A DNA stretch of 13,680 nucleotides, from the NCBI GenBank assembly GCA_947456845.1, contig CANGUJ010000055.1:1-13680 (forward strand), written 5' to 3'. Numbering within the stretch: position 1 is the first letter of the stretch; each line of letters begins with the position of its first letter. Of the stretch, positions 1 to 6,601 are shown in pieces. The position numbers were made by a program, and so were the translations under genes. The notes beneath the pieces are model-generated. The model saw only the letters and a list, made by a program, of their open reading frames with translations. It was not told where the DNA came from and made no database searches. This stretch comes from Burkholderiales bacterium. GTDB taxonomy: Bacteria > Pseudomonadota > Gammaproteobacteria > Burkholderiales > JAEUOS01.

Positions 1-924
1 CACCGGCGACAGTACTTCCGTCGCGCTCGGTGCCCACAGGGCGGCCAGTGAAACACCGGCCCGCAGCAATTCGGGAATCAGCGTCATGAAGAAAGCTCCG
101 AAGATGGTTCCGATGGTCGTGCCCAAGCCACCCACGATGATCGCGGCCAGGTAGAAGATGGACAAGGCGAGGGTGAAGTACTCCGGCGTCATTGCCCGGT
201 AGAAGTAGCCGAGCAATGCGCCCGCCACCCCCGCGTAGAACGAGCCAATCGCGAACGCCAACAACTTGTATTTGAACAGGTCGATCCCCAGAACTTCGGC
301 CGAAATATCCTTATCGCGGATGGCAATGAAGGCCCGTCCGATGCGGGTGCGAAAAAGGTTGCGTGCAGCGACCAGCAGCAGGGCCGCACATGGCAGGATC
401 ACGTAGTACATGCGGTAGTCGTTGTCCAGCTCCATGCCGAACAGCGTGGCGTCAGGCACGCTGATGCCACGTACGCCGCCGGTAACGCTTTCCCACTCGC
501 GAAACACGAAGATCAGGATGAATTGCATCGCCAGCGTCGCCACCGCGAGGTAGAGGCCCTTGATCCGCAGGGACGGAATGCCCACTACGAGCCCCAGCAA
601 GGCGCACATGGCCCCTCCCGCAGGAATGGTTAGCCAGAACGGTACACCGCGCTGCGCCAGATACGCCGCCGTATAGCAACCCACGCCCATGAAAGCGGCG
701 TGGCCAAGGGAAATCAGCCCGGTGTAGCCAGTCATGATGTTGAGGCCGGCTGCTGCGATCACATGAATGCCGAGCACACATGCCAGACCGATGATGTAGC
801 CGTTCGCACCCAGCGGAAACAACAGCAGAAGCACGGCCAGCGCGGCCAGCCAGAATCGCGAAGTCGGTGTCTGCCATATTGCTTCATCGTGTTCGTAGGA
901 CTGCCTGAAATCGCCGATGCGCAT
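1..924 (-). CDS. livM: Branched-chain amino acid/carboxylate ABC transporter permease LivM (C-terminus outside window)
   Basis: The frame is open from an ATG at 924 down to base 1, giving 308 residues without a stop; the C-terminus lies beyond the left edge. It is an inner-membrane permease subunit. Hydrophobic segments recur throughout, for example around residues 24-40, 43-62, 98-118 and 126-142. A family-typical stretch GYTGLISLGHAAFMG lies at 66-80. A cytoplasmic EAA-like loop sits around 195-215 (IGRAFIAIRDKD, then LGID), where the ATPase would dock. The first 22 or so residues are polar, as in the LivM paralogues of catabolic gene clusters. The start lies 2 nt after the livH stop, so the two are co-transcribed and probably translationally coupled. 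The substrate cannot be read from the sequence; amino acids or small aromatic or aliphatic acids are both possible. Confidence 0.93.
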   Translation of the reverse strand, partial: MRIGDFRQSYEHDEAIWQTPTSRFWLAALAVLLLLFPLGANGYIIGLACVLGIHVIAAAGLNIMTGYTGLISLGHAAFMGVGCYTAAYLAQRGVPFWLTIPAGGAMCALLGLVVGIPSLRIKGLYLAVATLAMQFILIFVFREWESVTGGVRGISVPDATLFGMELDNDYRMYYVILPCAALLLVAARNLFRTRIGRAFIAIRDKDISAEVLGIDLFKYKLLAFAIGSFYAGVAGALLGYFYRAMTPEYFTLALSIFYLAAIIVGGLGTTIGTIFGAFFMTLIPELLRAGVSLAALWAPSATEVLSPV

Positions 925-926
925 GA

Positions 927-1817
927 CTACAACCTCTCGATGCGGCGGGTGCCGAACAAGCCATATGGCTTGATCATAAGGATCAACAGCACCGTCACGT
1001 ATGGAACGATGTCACGCACCTTGCCGCCCAGGTAGCCGGCGGTGAGACTTTCGACGATCCCGACGATGAGTCCGGCGACGATCGCCCCGGCAATGCTGTC
1101 CAGCCCACCAAGGATGATGACCGCCAGAACACCCAATGCGGCACCGCCCAGCGCCGGTGACAGGCTTGTCATGGAGCCAACCACGATCCCTGCCACCGCG
1201 CCCACGACGCCGGCGAACATCCATGTCAGGCGTTGCGTGCGTCGCACGTCGATGCCCAGCACATAGGCGGTGACGGGGTCGCTGGCGGCGGCGCGCATCG
1301 CGATGCCGGTTTTGGAGAAGCGAAAGTAGAGCGTGAACGCGACGATGATCACCGCCGCAAGGCAAAAGCTCCACACCACCTGTCCCGGAATCAGGATCTC
1401 GCCGAAGGTGAACGCCTTGCGTGGCAAAAGCGCCGGCATCTCGTAATTGTTGCCGCCCCAGGTGGCGTCGACCACGCCATGCAACGCACTGCCAAGTCCG
1501 ATGGTGGCCATCAGCACTGATATGACCGGCTGGCCCGAAAGGGGGCGCAAAATGGCACGCTCGATGAGTGCTGCCACAAGTGCGACGGCCAGCAATGTCA
1601 GCACAAGTGCGGCGGCCAGGGGCAGCTTCCACATCACGCTCGCGGTATAGAAGAAATACGCACCCAGCATCATGAACTCGCCCATGGCGAAATTCACTAC
1701 GCCCGTGCCCTTGTAAATCAGCACAAAGCCAAGGGCGATCAGCGCCATCAGTCCGCCGGAAAAAAGACCGATCAAGGTGAACTCGGCCAGTGCGGTCCAG
1801 TCGAACCCGGCGGTCAC
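927..1817 (-). CDS. livH: Branched-chain amino acid/carboxylate ABC transporter permease LivH
   Basis: This 296-residue inner-membrane protein is the second permease of the Liv-type importer. The N-terminal signature, GLMALIALGFVLIYKGTG (22-39) followed by VVNFAMGEFMMLGA (40-53), is characteristic of LivH. Hydrophobic helices continue at about 67-85, 97-115, 147-164, 199-216, 227-256 and 271-283. An EAA-like loop, KTGIAMRAAASDP then GID, lies around 169-190. The start is GTG at 1817, overlapping the livG stop in a GTGA tetranucleotide, which indicates translational coupling in the order livG-livH-livM. In many catabolic Liv clusters of betaproteobacteria an acyl-CoA synthetase gene sits near these genes (general knowledge); none is present here. 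Confidence 0.95.
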   Translation of the reverse strand: MTAGFDWTALAEFTLIGLFSGGLMALIALGFVLIYKGTGVVNFAMGEFMMLGAYFFYTASVMWKLPLAAALVLTLLAVALVAALIERAILRPLSGQPVISVLMATIGLGSALHGVVDATWGGNNYEMPALLPRKAFTFGEILIPGQVVWSFCLAAVIIVAFTLYFRFSKTGIAMRAAASDPVTAYVLGIDVRRTQRLTWMFAGVVGAVAGIVVGSMTSLSPALGGAALGVLAVIILGGLDSIAGAIVAGLIVGIVESLTAGYLGGKVRDIVPYVTVLLILMIKPYGLFGTRRIERL

Positions 1818-2602
1818 ACCGCACTCCGTTCAGCGGCCTGGCCGCCCAGATAGGCGCGGATGACCTCGGGATTGTTGCGAACGTCGTCGGGCGTGCCGCT
1901 GCCGATGACCTCGCCGAAATTGAGCACCACCACACGGCTTGAGATGTCCATCACGATGCCCATGTCATGTTCAATCAGCAATACCGCGATGCCGCGCTCC
2001 TCCTGGATGTCCAGGATGAAGCGGGCCATGTCCTCGGTTTCCTCCCGGTTCATGCCGGCCACCGGTTCATCGAGCATGAGCACCTTGGGCTGCATGGCCA
2101 GGGCGCGGGCGAGCTCCACGCGTTTTTGCAGGCCGTAGGCGAGACCCGCGACGGGAAGGTTACGAATATGGTCGATCTCGAGAAAATCGATGACGTCTCG
2201 TTCAATTTCCCGGCGCAGCTTCATCTCTTCGTCGCGGGCATGCCCCAGATACCACATCGCCGAGAGGGCGTTGGACTTGAGCCTGCCATGTCCGCCAAGC
2301 TTGATGTTGTCCAGCACCGACATGCCGCGAAACAGGGCCACGTTCTGGAACGTACGCGCCAGGCCCACGCCCGCACGCCTGTGGGCCGGCATGTTGGAAA
2401 TATCGTTGCCGTCGAACACGACGCGGCCAGACGAGGGCTTGTAGAACCCTGAAATCGAATTGAACAGACTGGTCTTGCCGGCGCCGTTCGGGCCGATGAT
2501 GGCGGTGATTTGGCCGGCCGGAGCGGAAAATGAAACCCCGTTCAGCGCGCGGATTCCGCCGAATGCAAGGGTCAACGCTTCCACTTCGAGAAGGTCCGCC
2601 AT
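1814..2602 (-). CDS. livG: Branched-chain amino acid/carboxylate ABC transporter ATP-binding protein LivG
   Basis: This 262-residue ATPase has all nucleotide-binding elements: Walker A GPNGAGKT (37-44), Q-loop glutamine in RTFQNV (83-88), a LivG-style signature AYGLQKRVELARAL (155-168) in place of LSGGQ, Walker B VLMLDEP (174-180) and the switch histidine in IEHDM (210-214). The C-terminal NNPEVIRAYLG (243-253) is typical of LivG. It would sit on the cytoplasmic face of LivH/LivM. The ATG at 2602 is preceded by AAGGAAG (2605-2611 on this strand), a good ribosome binding site. It is the first gene of the livG-livH-livM unit and is divergent from the thiolase gene. The usual second ATPase LivF and binding protein LivK are not in the window and may lie beyond the left edge or elsewhere. 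Confidence 0.95.
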   Translation of the reverse strand: MADLLEVEALTLAFGGIRALNGVSFSAPAGQITAIIGPNGAGKTSLFNSISGFYKPSSGRVVFDGNDISNMPAHRRAGVGLARTFQNVALFRGMSVLDNIKLGGHGRLKSNALSAMWYLGHARDEEMKLRREIERDVIDFLEIDHIRNLPVAGLAYGLQKRVELARALAMQPKVLMLDEPVAGMNREETEDMARFILDIQEERGIAVLLIEHDMGIVMDISSRVVVLNFGEVIGSGTPDDVRNNPEVIRAYLGGQAAERSAV

Positions 2603-2604
2603 CG

Positions 2605-2611
2605 CTTCCTT
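2605..2611 (-). promoter_or_regulatory. Ribosome binding site of livG
   Basis: AAGGAAG on the minus strand ends 2 nt before the ATG at 2602. It supports that start over any downstream methionine. Confidence 0.6.
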
Positions 2612-2621
2612 GTTGCTAAAC

Positions 2622-2635
2622 CAAACGATCGTTTG
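2622..2635. promoter_or_regulatory. Perfect 14-bp palindrome, candidate TetR-family (PsrA-like) operator
   Basis: CAAACGATCGTTTG is a perfect inverted repeat in the divergent livG/thiolase spacer. It fits the published recognition pattern of PsrA, a fatty-acid-responsive TetR-family repressor: (G/C)AAAC, 2-4 nt, GTTT(G/C). Here the gap is 4 nt (GATC). It overlaps the proposed -35 of the thiolase promoter and lies just downstream of the proposed livG transcription start, both positions expected of a repressor. The palindrome is observed; the assignment to a PsrA/FadP-type regulator is inference. No regulator gene is in the window. Confidence 0.55.
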
Positions 2636-2661
2636 CTAAAGCGCAAGTCGCGAAATATACT
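2633..2661 (+). promoter_or_regulatory. Putative sigma-70 promoter of the thiolase gene
   Basis: TTGCTA (2633-2638) and TATACT (2656-2661) are separated by exactly 17 nt. The -10 matches TATAAT at five of six positions. Transcription would begin near 2668, leaving a leader of about 70 nt. The -35 overlaps the right arm of the palindrome at 2622-2635, so binding there should block RNA polymerase. Predicted by eye only. Confidence 0.5.
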
Positions 2662-2682
2662 CGAAAGCGTCTTCGCCGGAAA
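2654..2682 (-). promoter_or_regulatory. Putative sigma-70 promoter of livGHM
   Basis: On the minus strand, TTTCCG (2677-2682) and TATATT (2654-2659) are 17 nt apart. The -10 overlaps the -10 of the opposing thiolase promoter (2656-2661), so the two would compete for the same AT-rich core. Transcription would start near 2647, placing the palindrome 2622-2635 in the early transcribed region. The -35 is weak, so this is a tentative call. Confidence 0.38.
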
Positions 2683-2736
2683 CGAGGTAAACCCTGATTC
2701 GGCGTGCGACTCGGTCAATCGCGCAGGAAAATTCAG

Positions 2737-3930
2737 ATGCCATTTTCAGACGTCATTCTCAGTTCCGGGGCGCGTACGCCGTTCGGCGATTTCGGCAAGT
2801 CTCTGAAGGACATGCCGCTTTCGGTGTTGGGTACCCACGTCGTGCGCGCCAGCATCGAGCGTGCCGGGGTCGAAGCAAGACATGTCGATCACTTGGTTTT
2901 CGGAGCGACCGCGCCGGTCGACCATGACGGATTGTTCGTCAGCCGCAAGGTGGCCCTCGAGGCAGGGCTGCCTGTCGACAGCGCCGCGCTGGGGGTGGTG
3001 CGGGCCTGTGGCACCGGTTCGCAGGCCATCGTCAGCGCCGCCGAGCAGATCCTCACCGGCCACAGCAAGGTGGCGGTGGCGGCCGGCGGGGAAAACTACA
3101 GCCGCGTGCCCTATCTGGCGCACAAGGTGCGTTGGGGCGCCGGGCGCGGGCCGTTCGAATTCGTCGATGGCCTGGACTACATCTACCGCTGCCCCTTTAC
3201 CCGCGAGCTGATGGGGGATACCGCCGAAAATCTCACGGCCCGCTACGGCTACCGGCGCGAGGATATGGACGACTGGGGTTTCATGAGCCAGATGCGCGCC
3301 AAGGCAGGCATCGAGTCCGGCTTTCTCGCGCGGCAGATCGCCCCCATCGAGGTGCCGGAAGGCAAGGGCATGCGGCACTTCGCGGTGGACGAGTTCCCCC
3401 GTCCGACCATCACGCGCGCGAAGCTGGCCGCGCTCAAGCCCGCCTTCAGGAAGGAAGGCGGCCAGGTCACCGCCGGCAACTCCAGCGGCGTGACCGACGG
3501 CGCGGCGTCCCTGGTGGTGGCATCGCGCGCCGAGGCCGAGCGGCTGGGCATTCCCGCCGAGGCGCGCCTGATCGACTATGCCGTGGTGGGCGTCCCGCCC
3601 GAGATCATGGGCGCCGGGCCGGTGCCAGCCATCGCCAAACTGCTCGAACGCACCGGCAAGAAGGTATCCGACATCGACTACTTCGAAATCAACGAGGCGT
3701 TCGCTGTGGTCAACCTGCATGCGGAAAGACAGCTGGGCATACCGCGCGATGTGACCAACCTGTACGGCGGGGGCATTTCGATCGGGCATCCGCCCGGCGC
3801 CACCGGCATTCGCATGACCATGACGGCCATGCACCACCTGGCCGACACCGGCGGGCGCTACGCCATCATCAGCATGTGCCTCGGCAGCGGCATGGGCATG
3901 GCCACCCTGATCGAAAACCTGCGGCGCTAG
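2737..3930 (+). CDS. Thiolase family protein (acetyl-CoA acetyltransferase / 3-ketoacyl-CoA thiolase-like)
   Basis: This 397-residue enzyme has the full thiolase layout. The nucleophilic cysteine is Cys91 in VVRACGTGSQA. NEAFA lies at 319-323, the catalytic His351 sits in GHPPGATG, and the second cysteine Cys381 sits in CLGSGMGMA. Thiolases cleave 3-ketoacyl-CoA with CoA to give acetyl-CoA, or run the reverse Claisen condensation. The motifs differ slightly from the usual CGSG, GHPLGASG and CIGGGQG, so chain-length specificity is unclear. The ATG at 2737 is chosen because AGGA (2725-2728) lies 8 nt upstream and MPFSDVILSSGARTPFG is a normal thiolase N-terminus; a GTG at 2704 would add 11 unrelated residues. 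It is transcribed alone, divergent from the Liv transporter and convergent with the acyl-CoA dehydrogenase operon. Confidence 0.93.
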   Translation: MPFSDVILSSGARTPFGDFGKSLKDMPLSVLGTHVVRASIERAGVEARHVDHLVFGATAPVDHDGLFVSRKVALEAGLPVDSAALGVVRACGTGSQAIVSAAEQILTGHSKVAVAAGGENYSRVPYLAHKVRWGAGRGPFEFVDGLDYIYRCPFTRELMGDTAENLTARYGYRREDMDDWGFMSQMRAKAGIESGFLARQIAPIEVPEGKGMRHFAVDEFPRPTITRAKLAALKPAFRKEGGQVTAGNSSGVTDGAASLVVASRAEAERLGIPAEARLIDYAVVGVPPEIMGAGPVPAIAKLLERTGKKVSDIDYFEINEAFAVVNLHAERQLGIPRDVTNLYGGGISIGHPPGATGIRMTMTAMHHLADTGGRYAIISMCLGSGMGMATLIENLRR

Positions 3931-3946
3931 GACGGCCGGCTAGCGC
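3924..3946. terminator. Inverted repeat spanning the convergent stop codons, candidate bidirectional terminator
   Basis: GCGCTAG (3924-3930) and CTAGCGC (3940-3946) form a perfect 7-bp stem with a 9-nt loop, GACGGCCGG. Each arm contains a TAG stop: the thiolase stop on the plus strand and the transglutaminase-like stop on the minus strand. Only three T residues follow, one base after the stem, on the plus strand, so intrinsic termination would be weak. A second small hairpin, GCGCG-TTT-CGCGC, overlaps at 3943-3955. Confidence 0.45.
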
Positions 3947-4623
3947 GTTTCGCGCTCGACCTCGGCCTGAAAGTCGGCCGAGCGCATGGATGCCATGTCG
4001 GCCATCCAGTCGGCGTAGACCATCCGGAAATCGGCCACGATCTGTTCCAGCGGCACATCATCGAAGCTGCCGCGCATGTTCACGTACTCCATGTGGCGGT
4101 TGCCGGACCGGTCGAAGGGGTGGTAGATGGAGTCGGCCTGGCCGTCGAATTCCAGCGGCAAGAGCCCAAAGCGGTTGCACAACTCCACATTGAAGGCCGG
4201 CGTGGCCTTGCGCCAGTGGCCGTCGATCCAGATGTCGGTGTAGCCGTGCCAGACGAACAGGTCGGTCTTGAGCGTCTCGCGCATGCGCTCGGTCGACAGA
4301 TGGTTGCGCACATCCGCGTAGCCGACCCGGGCGGGGATGCCCGCTGCGCGGCAGGCAGCTGCCAGCAGGGCCGCCTTGGGGACGCACCAGCCATACCCCA
4401 CGGCGAGCACACTGCTCGCGCGCATGCTTGCGGGGGACAGATCGATCCTGTAGGGGTCGTAGCGAAAGCTGTCTCGTACCGCGTAATAGAGGGCGATGGC
4501 GCGCGCGCGGTCATCGCCGCCGCGGGCCTGCTCCCGCGCGAATGCGACGATCCCGGGATGGTCGCTGTCGATCAGCGGCGTGGGGGCAAGGCAGGCGGCA
4601 TCGGGGGAGGTCATGGCCGTCAT
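3940..4623 (-). CDS. Transglutaminase-like domain protein
   Basis: This roughly 227-residue protein carries a transglutaminase-like core, a fold shared by cysteine proteases, amidases and acyltransferases. Cys80 in GYGWCVPKA and the following AACRAAGIPARVGYADV are the typical catalytic-cysteine helix; His126 lies in WHGYTDIWID. Where many relatives have DPT after a tryptophan, this protein reads WRKATPAFN, so the third catalytic residue is not the canonical Asp; Asn145 or another residue may serve. No signal peptide or membrane segment is evident, so it is probably cytoplasmic. It is the last gene after the SDR and acyl-CoA dehydrogenase, beginning about 7 nt after the latter's stop. The start is uncertain: 4623 is adjacent to GGCGGG, while 4641 (overlapping the previous gene) and 4614 are alternatives. 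The substrate is unknown. Confidence 0.78.
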   Translation of the reverse strand: MTAMTSPDAACLAPTPLIDSDHPGIVAFAREQARGGDDRARAIALYYAVRDSFRYDPYRIDLSPASMRASSVLAVGYGWCVPKAALLAAACRAAGIPARVGYADVRNHLSTERMRETLKTDLFVWHGYTDIWIDGHWRKATPAFNVELCNRFGLLPLEFDGQADSIYHPFDRSGNRHMEYVNMRGSFDDVPLEQIVADFRMVYADWMADMASMRSADFQAEVERETR

Positions 4624-4630
4624 CCCGCCA

Positions 4631-5779
4631 TCAGCGCGCATGGAACATGCCGCGGCTGATGATCTCCTTCATGATCTCGGTGGTGCCGCCGTAGATGCGT
4701 TGCACCCGCGCATCGGCCCACAACCGGGAAATCGGGTACTCCTTCATGTAGCCGTAGCCGCCGAACAGTTGCAGGCATGCATCGGCGACCCGGAACTGCA
4801 TTTCCGTGCACCAGTACTTGGCCATCGAGGCCTCGGCGGTATCGAGTTCACCCTTCAGGTGCTTGGCGATGCACTGCTCGAGGAAGGCGCGGCCGACCGC
4901 CGCCTCTGTCCTGCATTCGGCCAACTTGAAGCGCGTGTTCTGCAGCGCGGCGATCGGTTTGCCGAATGCGTGCCGCTCCTCGACATACTCCACCGCGAGC
5001 CGCACCGCCTCCTCTGCGGCGGCCACCGCCGTGATCGCCACGATCAGGCGCTCCTGCGGCAATTCGGTCATCAGGTAGCGGAACCCCTGGCCTTCCTCGC
5101 CGAGCAGGTTGGTGGCAGGCACGCGGACATCGTCGAAAAAAAGCTCCGAGGTGTCCTGCGCGCTCATGCCGGCCTTCTCCAGGTTGCGGCCGCGCGCGAA
5201 GCCCGGCCGGTCCGCCTCCACCAGGAACAGCGACACACCGTGTGCGCCCTTGGTCGGGTCGGTCTTGGCCACCACGATGAACAGGTCGGCGATCTGGCCG
5301 TTGGAGATGAAGATCTTCTGGCCTTTGATCACGTACTCGTCGCCGTCGCGGCGTGCCGTGGTGCGCACACCGGCCAGGTCGCTGCCGGTGCCCGGTTCGG
5401 TCATGCCGATGCCGCTGATCACCTCGCCGCTGGCCATGCGTGGCAGCCAGGCGCGCTTCTGGGCCTCGCTGCCGTTGTGCAGGATGTAGGGGGCTACGAT
5501 GTCCGAGTGCAGGCCGAATTGCGGTCCGGTCGCGCCGGCGAAGCCAAGCTCCTCGTTGACGATATGGGCGAAAAGGAAGTCGCCGCCGCCACCGCCATAT
5601 GCCTCGGGGATGCCGGTGAGCAACAAGCCCAATTCCCCGGCCTTGCGGTACAGCGACTTGGGCACCATGCCATCCTTTTCCCATTGGGCGTAATGCGGCT
5701 TGATCTCGCGCTCGACGAAGCGCCGCGCGGTTTCGCGCAGGGCGTGGTGTTCGTCGGTATAGGGTAAAAAAGTGCTCAT
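4631..5779 (-). CDS. Acyl-CoA dehydrogenase, long-chain (LCAD/ACADL)-like
   Basis: This 382-residue FAD enzyme of normal family length would oxidise acyl-CoA to trans-2-enoyl-CoA and pass electrons to ETF. FAD/substrate motifs include GIGMTEPGTGSDLAGVRT (123-140) and QLFGGYGYMKEYPISRLW (337-354). The sequence ELPQERLIVA (239-248) with AFGKPIAALQ (271-280) and the C-terminal RIYGGTTEIMKEI (361-373) closely resemble mammalian long-chain acyl-CoA dehydrogenase. The catalytic base is therefore probably Glu243 on helix G, because the MCAD-type position (YEGT) holds glycine here (YGGT). The ATG at 5779 is preceded by AGGAAGG (5785-5791 on this strand); a longer open frame to 5830 lacks such support. 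It follows the SDR gene by 10 nt and precedes the transglutaminase-like gene. Confidence 0.94.
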   Translation of the reverse strand: MSTFLPYTDEHHALRETARRFVEREIKPHYAQWEKDGMVPKSLYRKAGELGLLLTGIPEAYGGGGGDFLFAHIVNEELGFAGATGPQFGLHSDIVAPYILHNGSEAQKRAWLPRMASGEVISGIGMTEPGTGSDLAGVRTTARRDGDEYVIKGQKIFISNGQIADLFIVVAKTDPTKGAHGVSLFLVEADRPGFARGRNLEKAGMSAQDTSELFFDDVRVPATNLLGEEGQGFRYLMTELPQERLIVAITAVAAAEEAVRLAVEYVEERHAFGKPIAALQNTRFKLAECRTEAAVGRAFLEQCIAKHLKGELDTAEASMAKYWCTEMQFRVADACLQLFGGYGYMKEYPISRLWADARVQRIYGGTTEIMKEIISRGMFHAR

Positions 5780-5784
5780 GCGAA

Positions 5785-5791
5785 CCTTCCT
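5785..5791 (-). promoter_or_regulatory. Ribosome binding site of the acyl-CoA dehydrogenase
   Basis: AGGAAGG on the minus strand lies 5 nt before the ATG at 5779 and overlaps the TAG stop (5790-5792) of the upstream SDR gene. This decides the start and suggests coupled translation. Confidence 0.65.
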
Positions 5792-6554
5792 ATAGGCTGG
5801 CAAGCATGCCGCCGTCGACATACAGCACATGCCCGTTGACGAAATCCGAAGCGGCGGACGCCAGAAACACCACCGCGCCCTCGAGTTCCTTCACATTGCC
5901 CCAGCGCTGTGCCGGGGTGCGGTTCTTGAGCCAGGCCGTGAACTCGGCATTTTCCACCAGCGCCCGCGTCAGTTCCGTGTCGAAATAGCCCGGTCCGAGG
6001 CCGTTGACCTGTATGTTGTGGCGGGCCCAGTCCACGCACATGCCGCGTGTCAGATTCTTGAGCGCCCCCTTGGTGGCCGTATACGGCGCGATGGAATAAC
6101 GCGCCGCCTCGCTGTTGACCGAGCAGATGTTGATGATCTTGCCGCGCCGGCGCGCGATCATGTTCTGCACCACGGCCCGGCTCACGTAGAACACCGAGGT
6201 CAGGTTGGTGCCGATGAGCCGATGCCAGGCTTCAGTGTCGAACTCCTCGAGCGGTTTGCGGATCTGGATGCCCGTGTTGTTGACCAGGATGTCGATGGCA
6301 CCTTCCTCGGCTTCGATGGCGCCGATGGCCATGCCGACGGCGGTTTCGTCGGTGACGTCGAAGGCTCGGGTGGTGATGCGGTCCGTGTCCGTAAAGCTGG
6401 CGCGCGCCGCGTCAAGTCTGGCTTGATTCCGACCGTTGAGGACCACGTGCGCCCCGGCACCGGCGAGGCCGCGCGCCAGCGCCAGCCCGATGCCTTGGCT
6501 CGAACCGGTGACCAATGCGCGCTTCCCGCTCAGGTTGAACAATTCCAGCAACAT
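5790..6554 (-). CDS. SDR family oxidoreductase (gluconate 5-dehydrogenase/IdnO-like)
   Basis: This 254-residue classical short-chain dehydrogenase has cofactor motif TGSSQGIG (16-23), NNTG (92-95, normally NNAG), a structural Asn117 in the IGTN motif, catalytic Ser145, Tyr158 in YTATK with Lys162, and a C-terminal FVNGHVLYVDGG. The framework LFNLSGKRALVTGS, DILVNN, INICSVNSE, TRGMCV, ARHNIQVNG and FTAWL resembles E. coli IdnO (gluconate 5-dehydrogenase). SDR substrate calls from overall similarity are unreliable. Beside an acyl-CoA dehydrogenase it could instead oxidise a hydroxyacyl-CoA or another secondary alcohol. The ATG at 6554 is preceded by GAGGAGGG (6561-6568), a strong ribosome binding site; the frame is open to 6731 but the extension is arginine-rich and not SDR-like. 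It is the first gene of a three-gene minus-strand operon. Confidence 0.92.
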   Translation of the reverse strand: MLLELFNLSGKRALVTGSSQGIGLALARGLAGAGAHVVLNGRNQARLDAARASFTDTDRITTRAFDVTDETAVGMAIGAIEAEEGAIDILVNNTGIQIRKPLEEFDTEAWHRLIGTNLTSVFYVSRAVVQNMIARRRGKIINICSVNSEAARYSIAPYTATKGALKNLTRGMCVDWARHNIQVNGLGPGYFDTELTRALVENAEFTAWLKNRTPAQRWGNVKELEGAVVFLASAASDFVNGHVLYVDGGMLASL

Positions 6555-6560
6555 GCTGGA

Positions 6561-6568
6561 CCCTCCTC
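6561..6568 (-). promoter_or_regulatory. Strong ribosome binding site of the SDR gene
   Basis: GAGGAGGG on the minus strand, 6 nt before the ATG at 6554. It fixes the start and argues against the longer open frame reaching 6731. Confidence 0.7.
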
Positions 6569-6601
6569 GATTTGCCAGGCCATGATGATAAGTCAGGCCC
6601 G

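Noticed and set aside
2704..2736. Alternative GTG start for the thiolase
   Set aside because: Adds 11 residues with no thiolase similarity and ignores the AGGA-spaced ATG at 2737.
2746..3837. 363-codon minus-strand open frame antisense to the thiolase
   Set aside because: Shadow of the thiolase gene; no family resemblance in the translation.
4496..5767. 423-codon plus-strand open frame antisense to the acyl-CoA dehydrogenase
   Set aside because: It is the complement of a well-supported gene with all motifs and a good ribosome binding site; the product is low-complexity in family terms and a typical GC-rich shadow frame.
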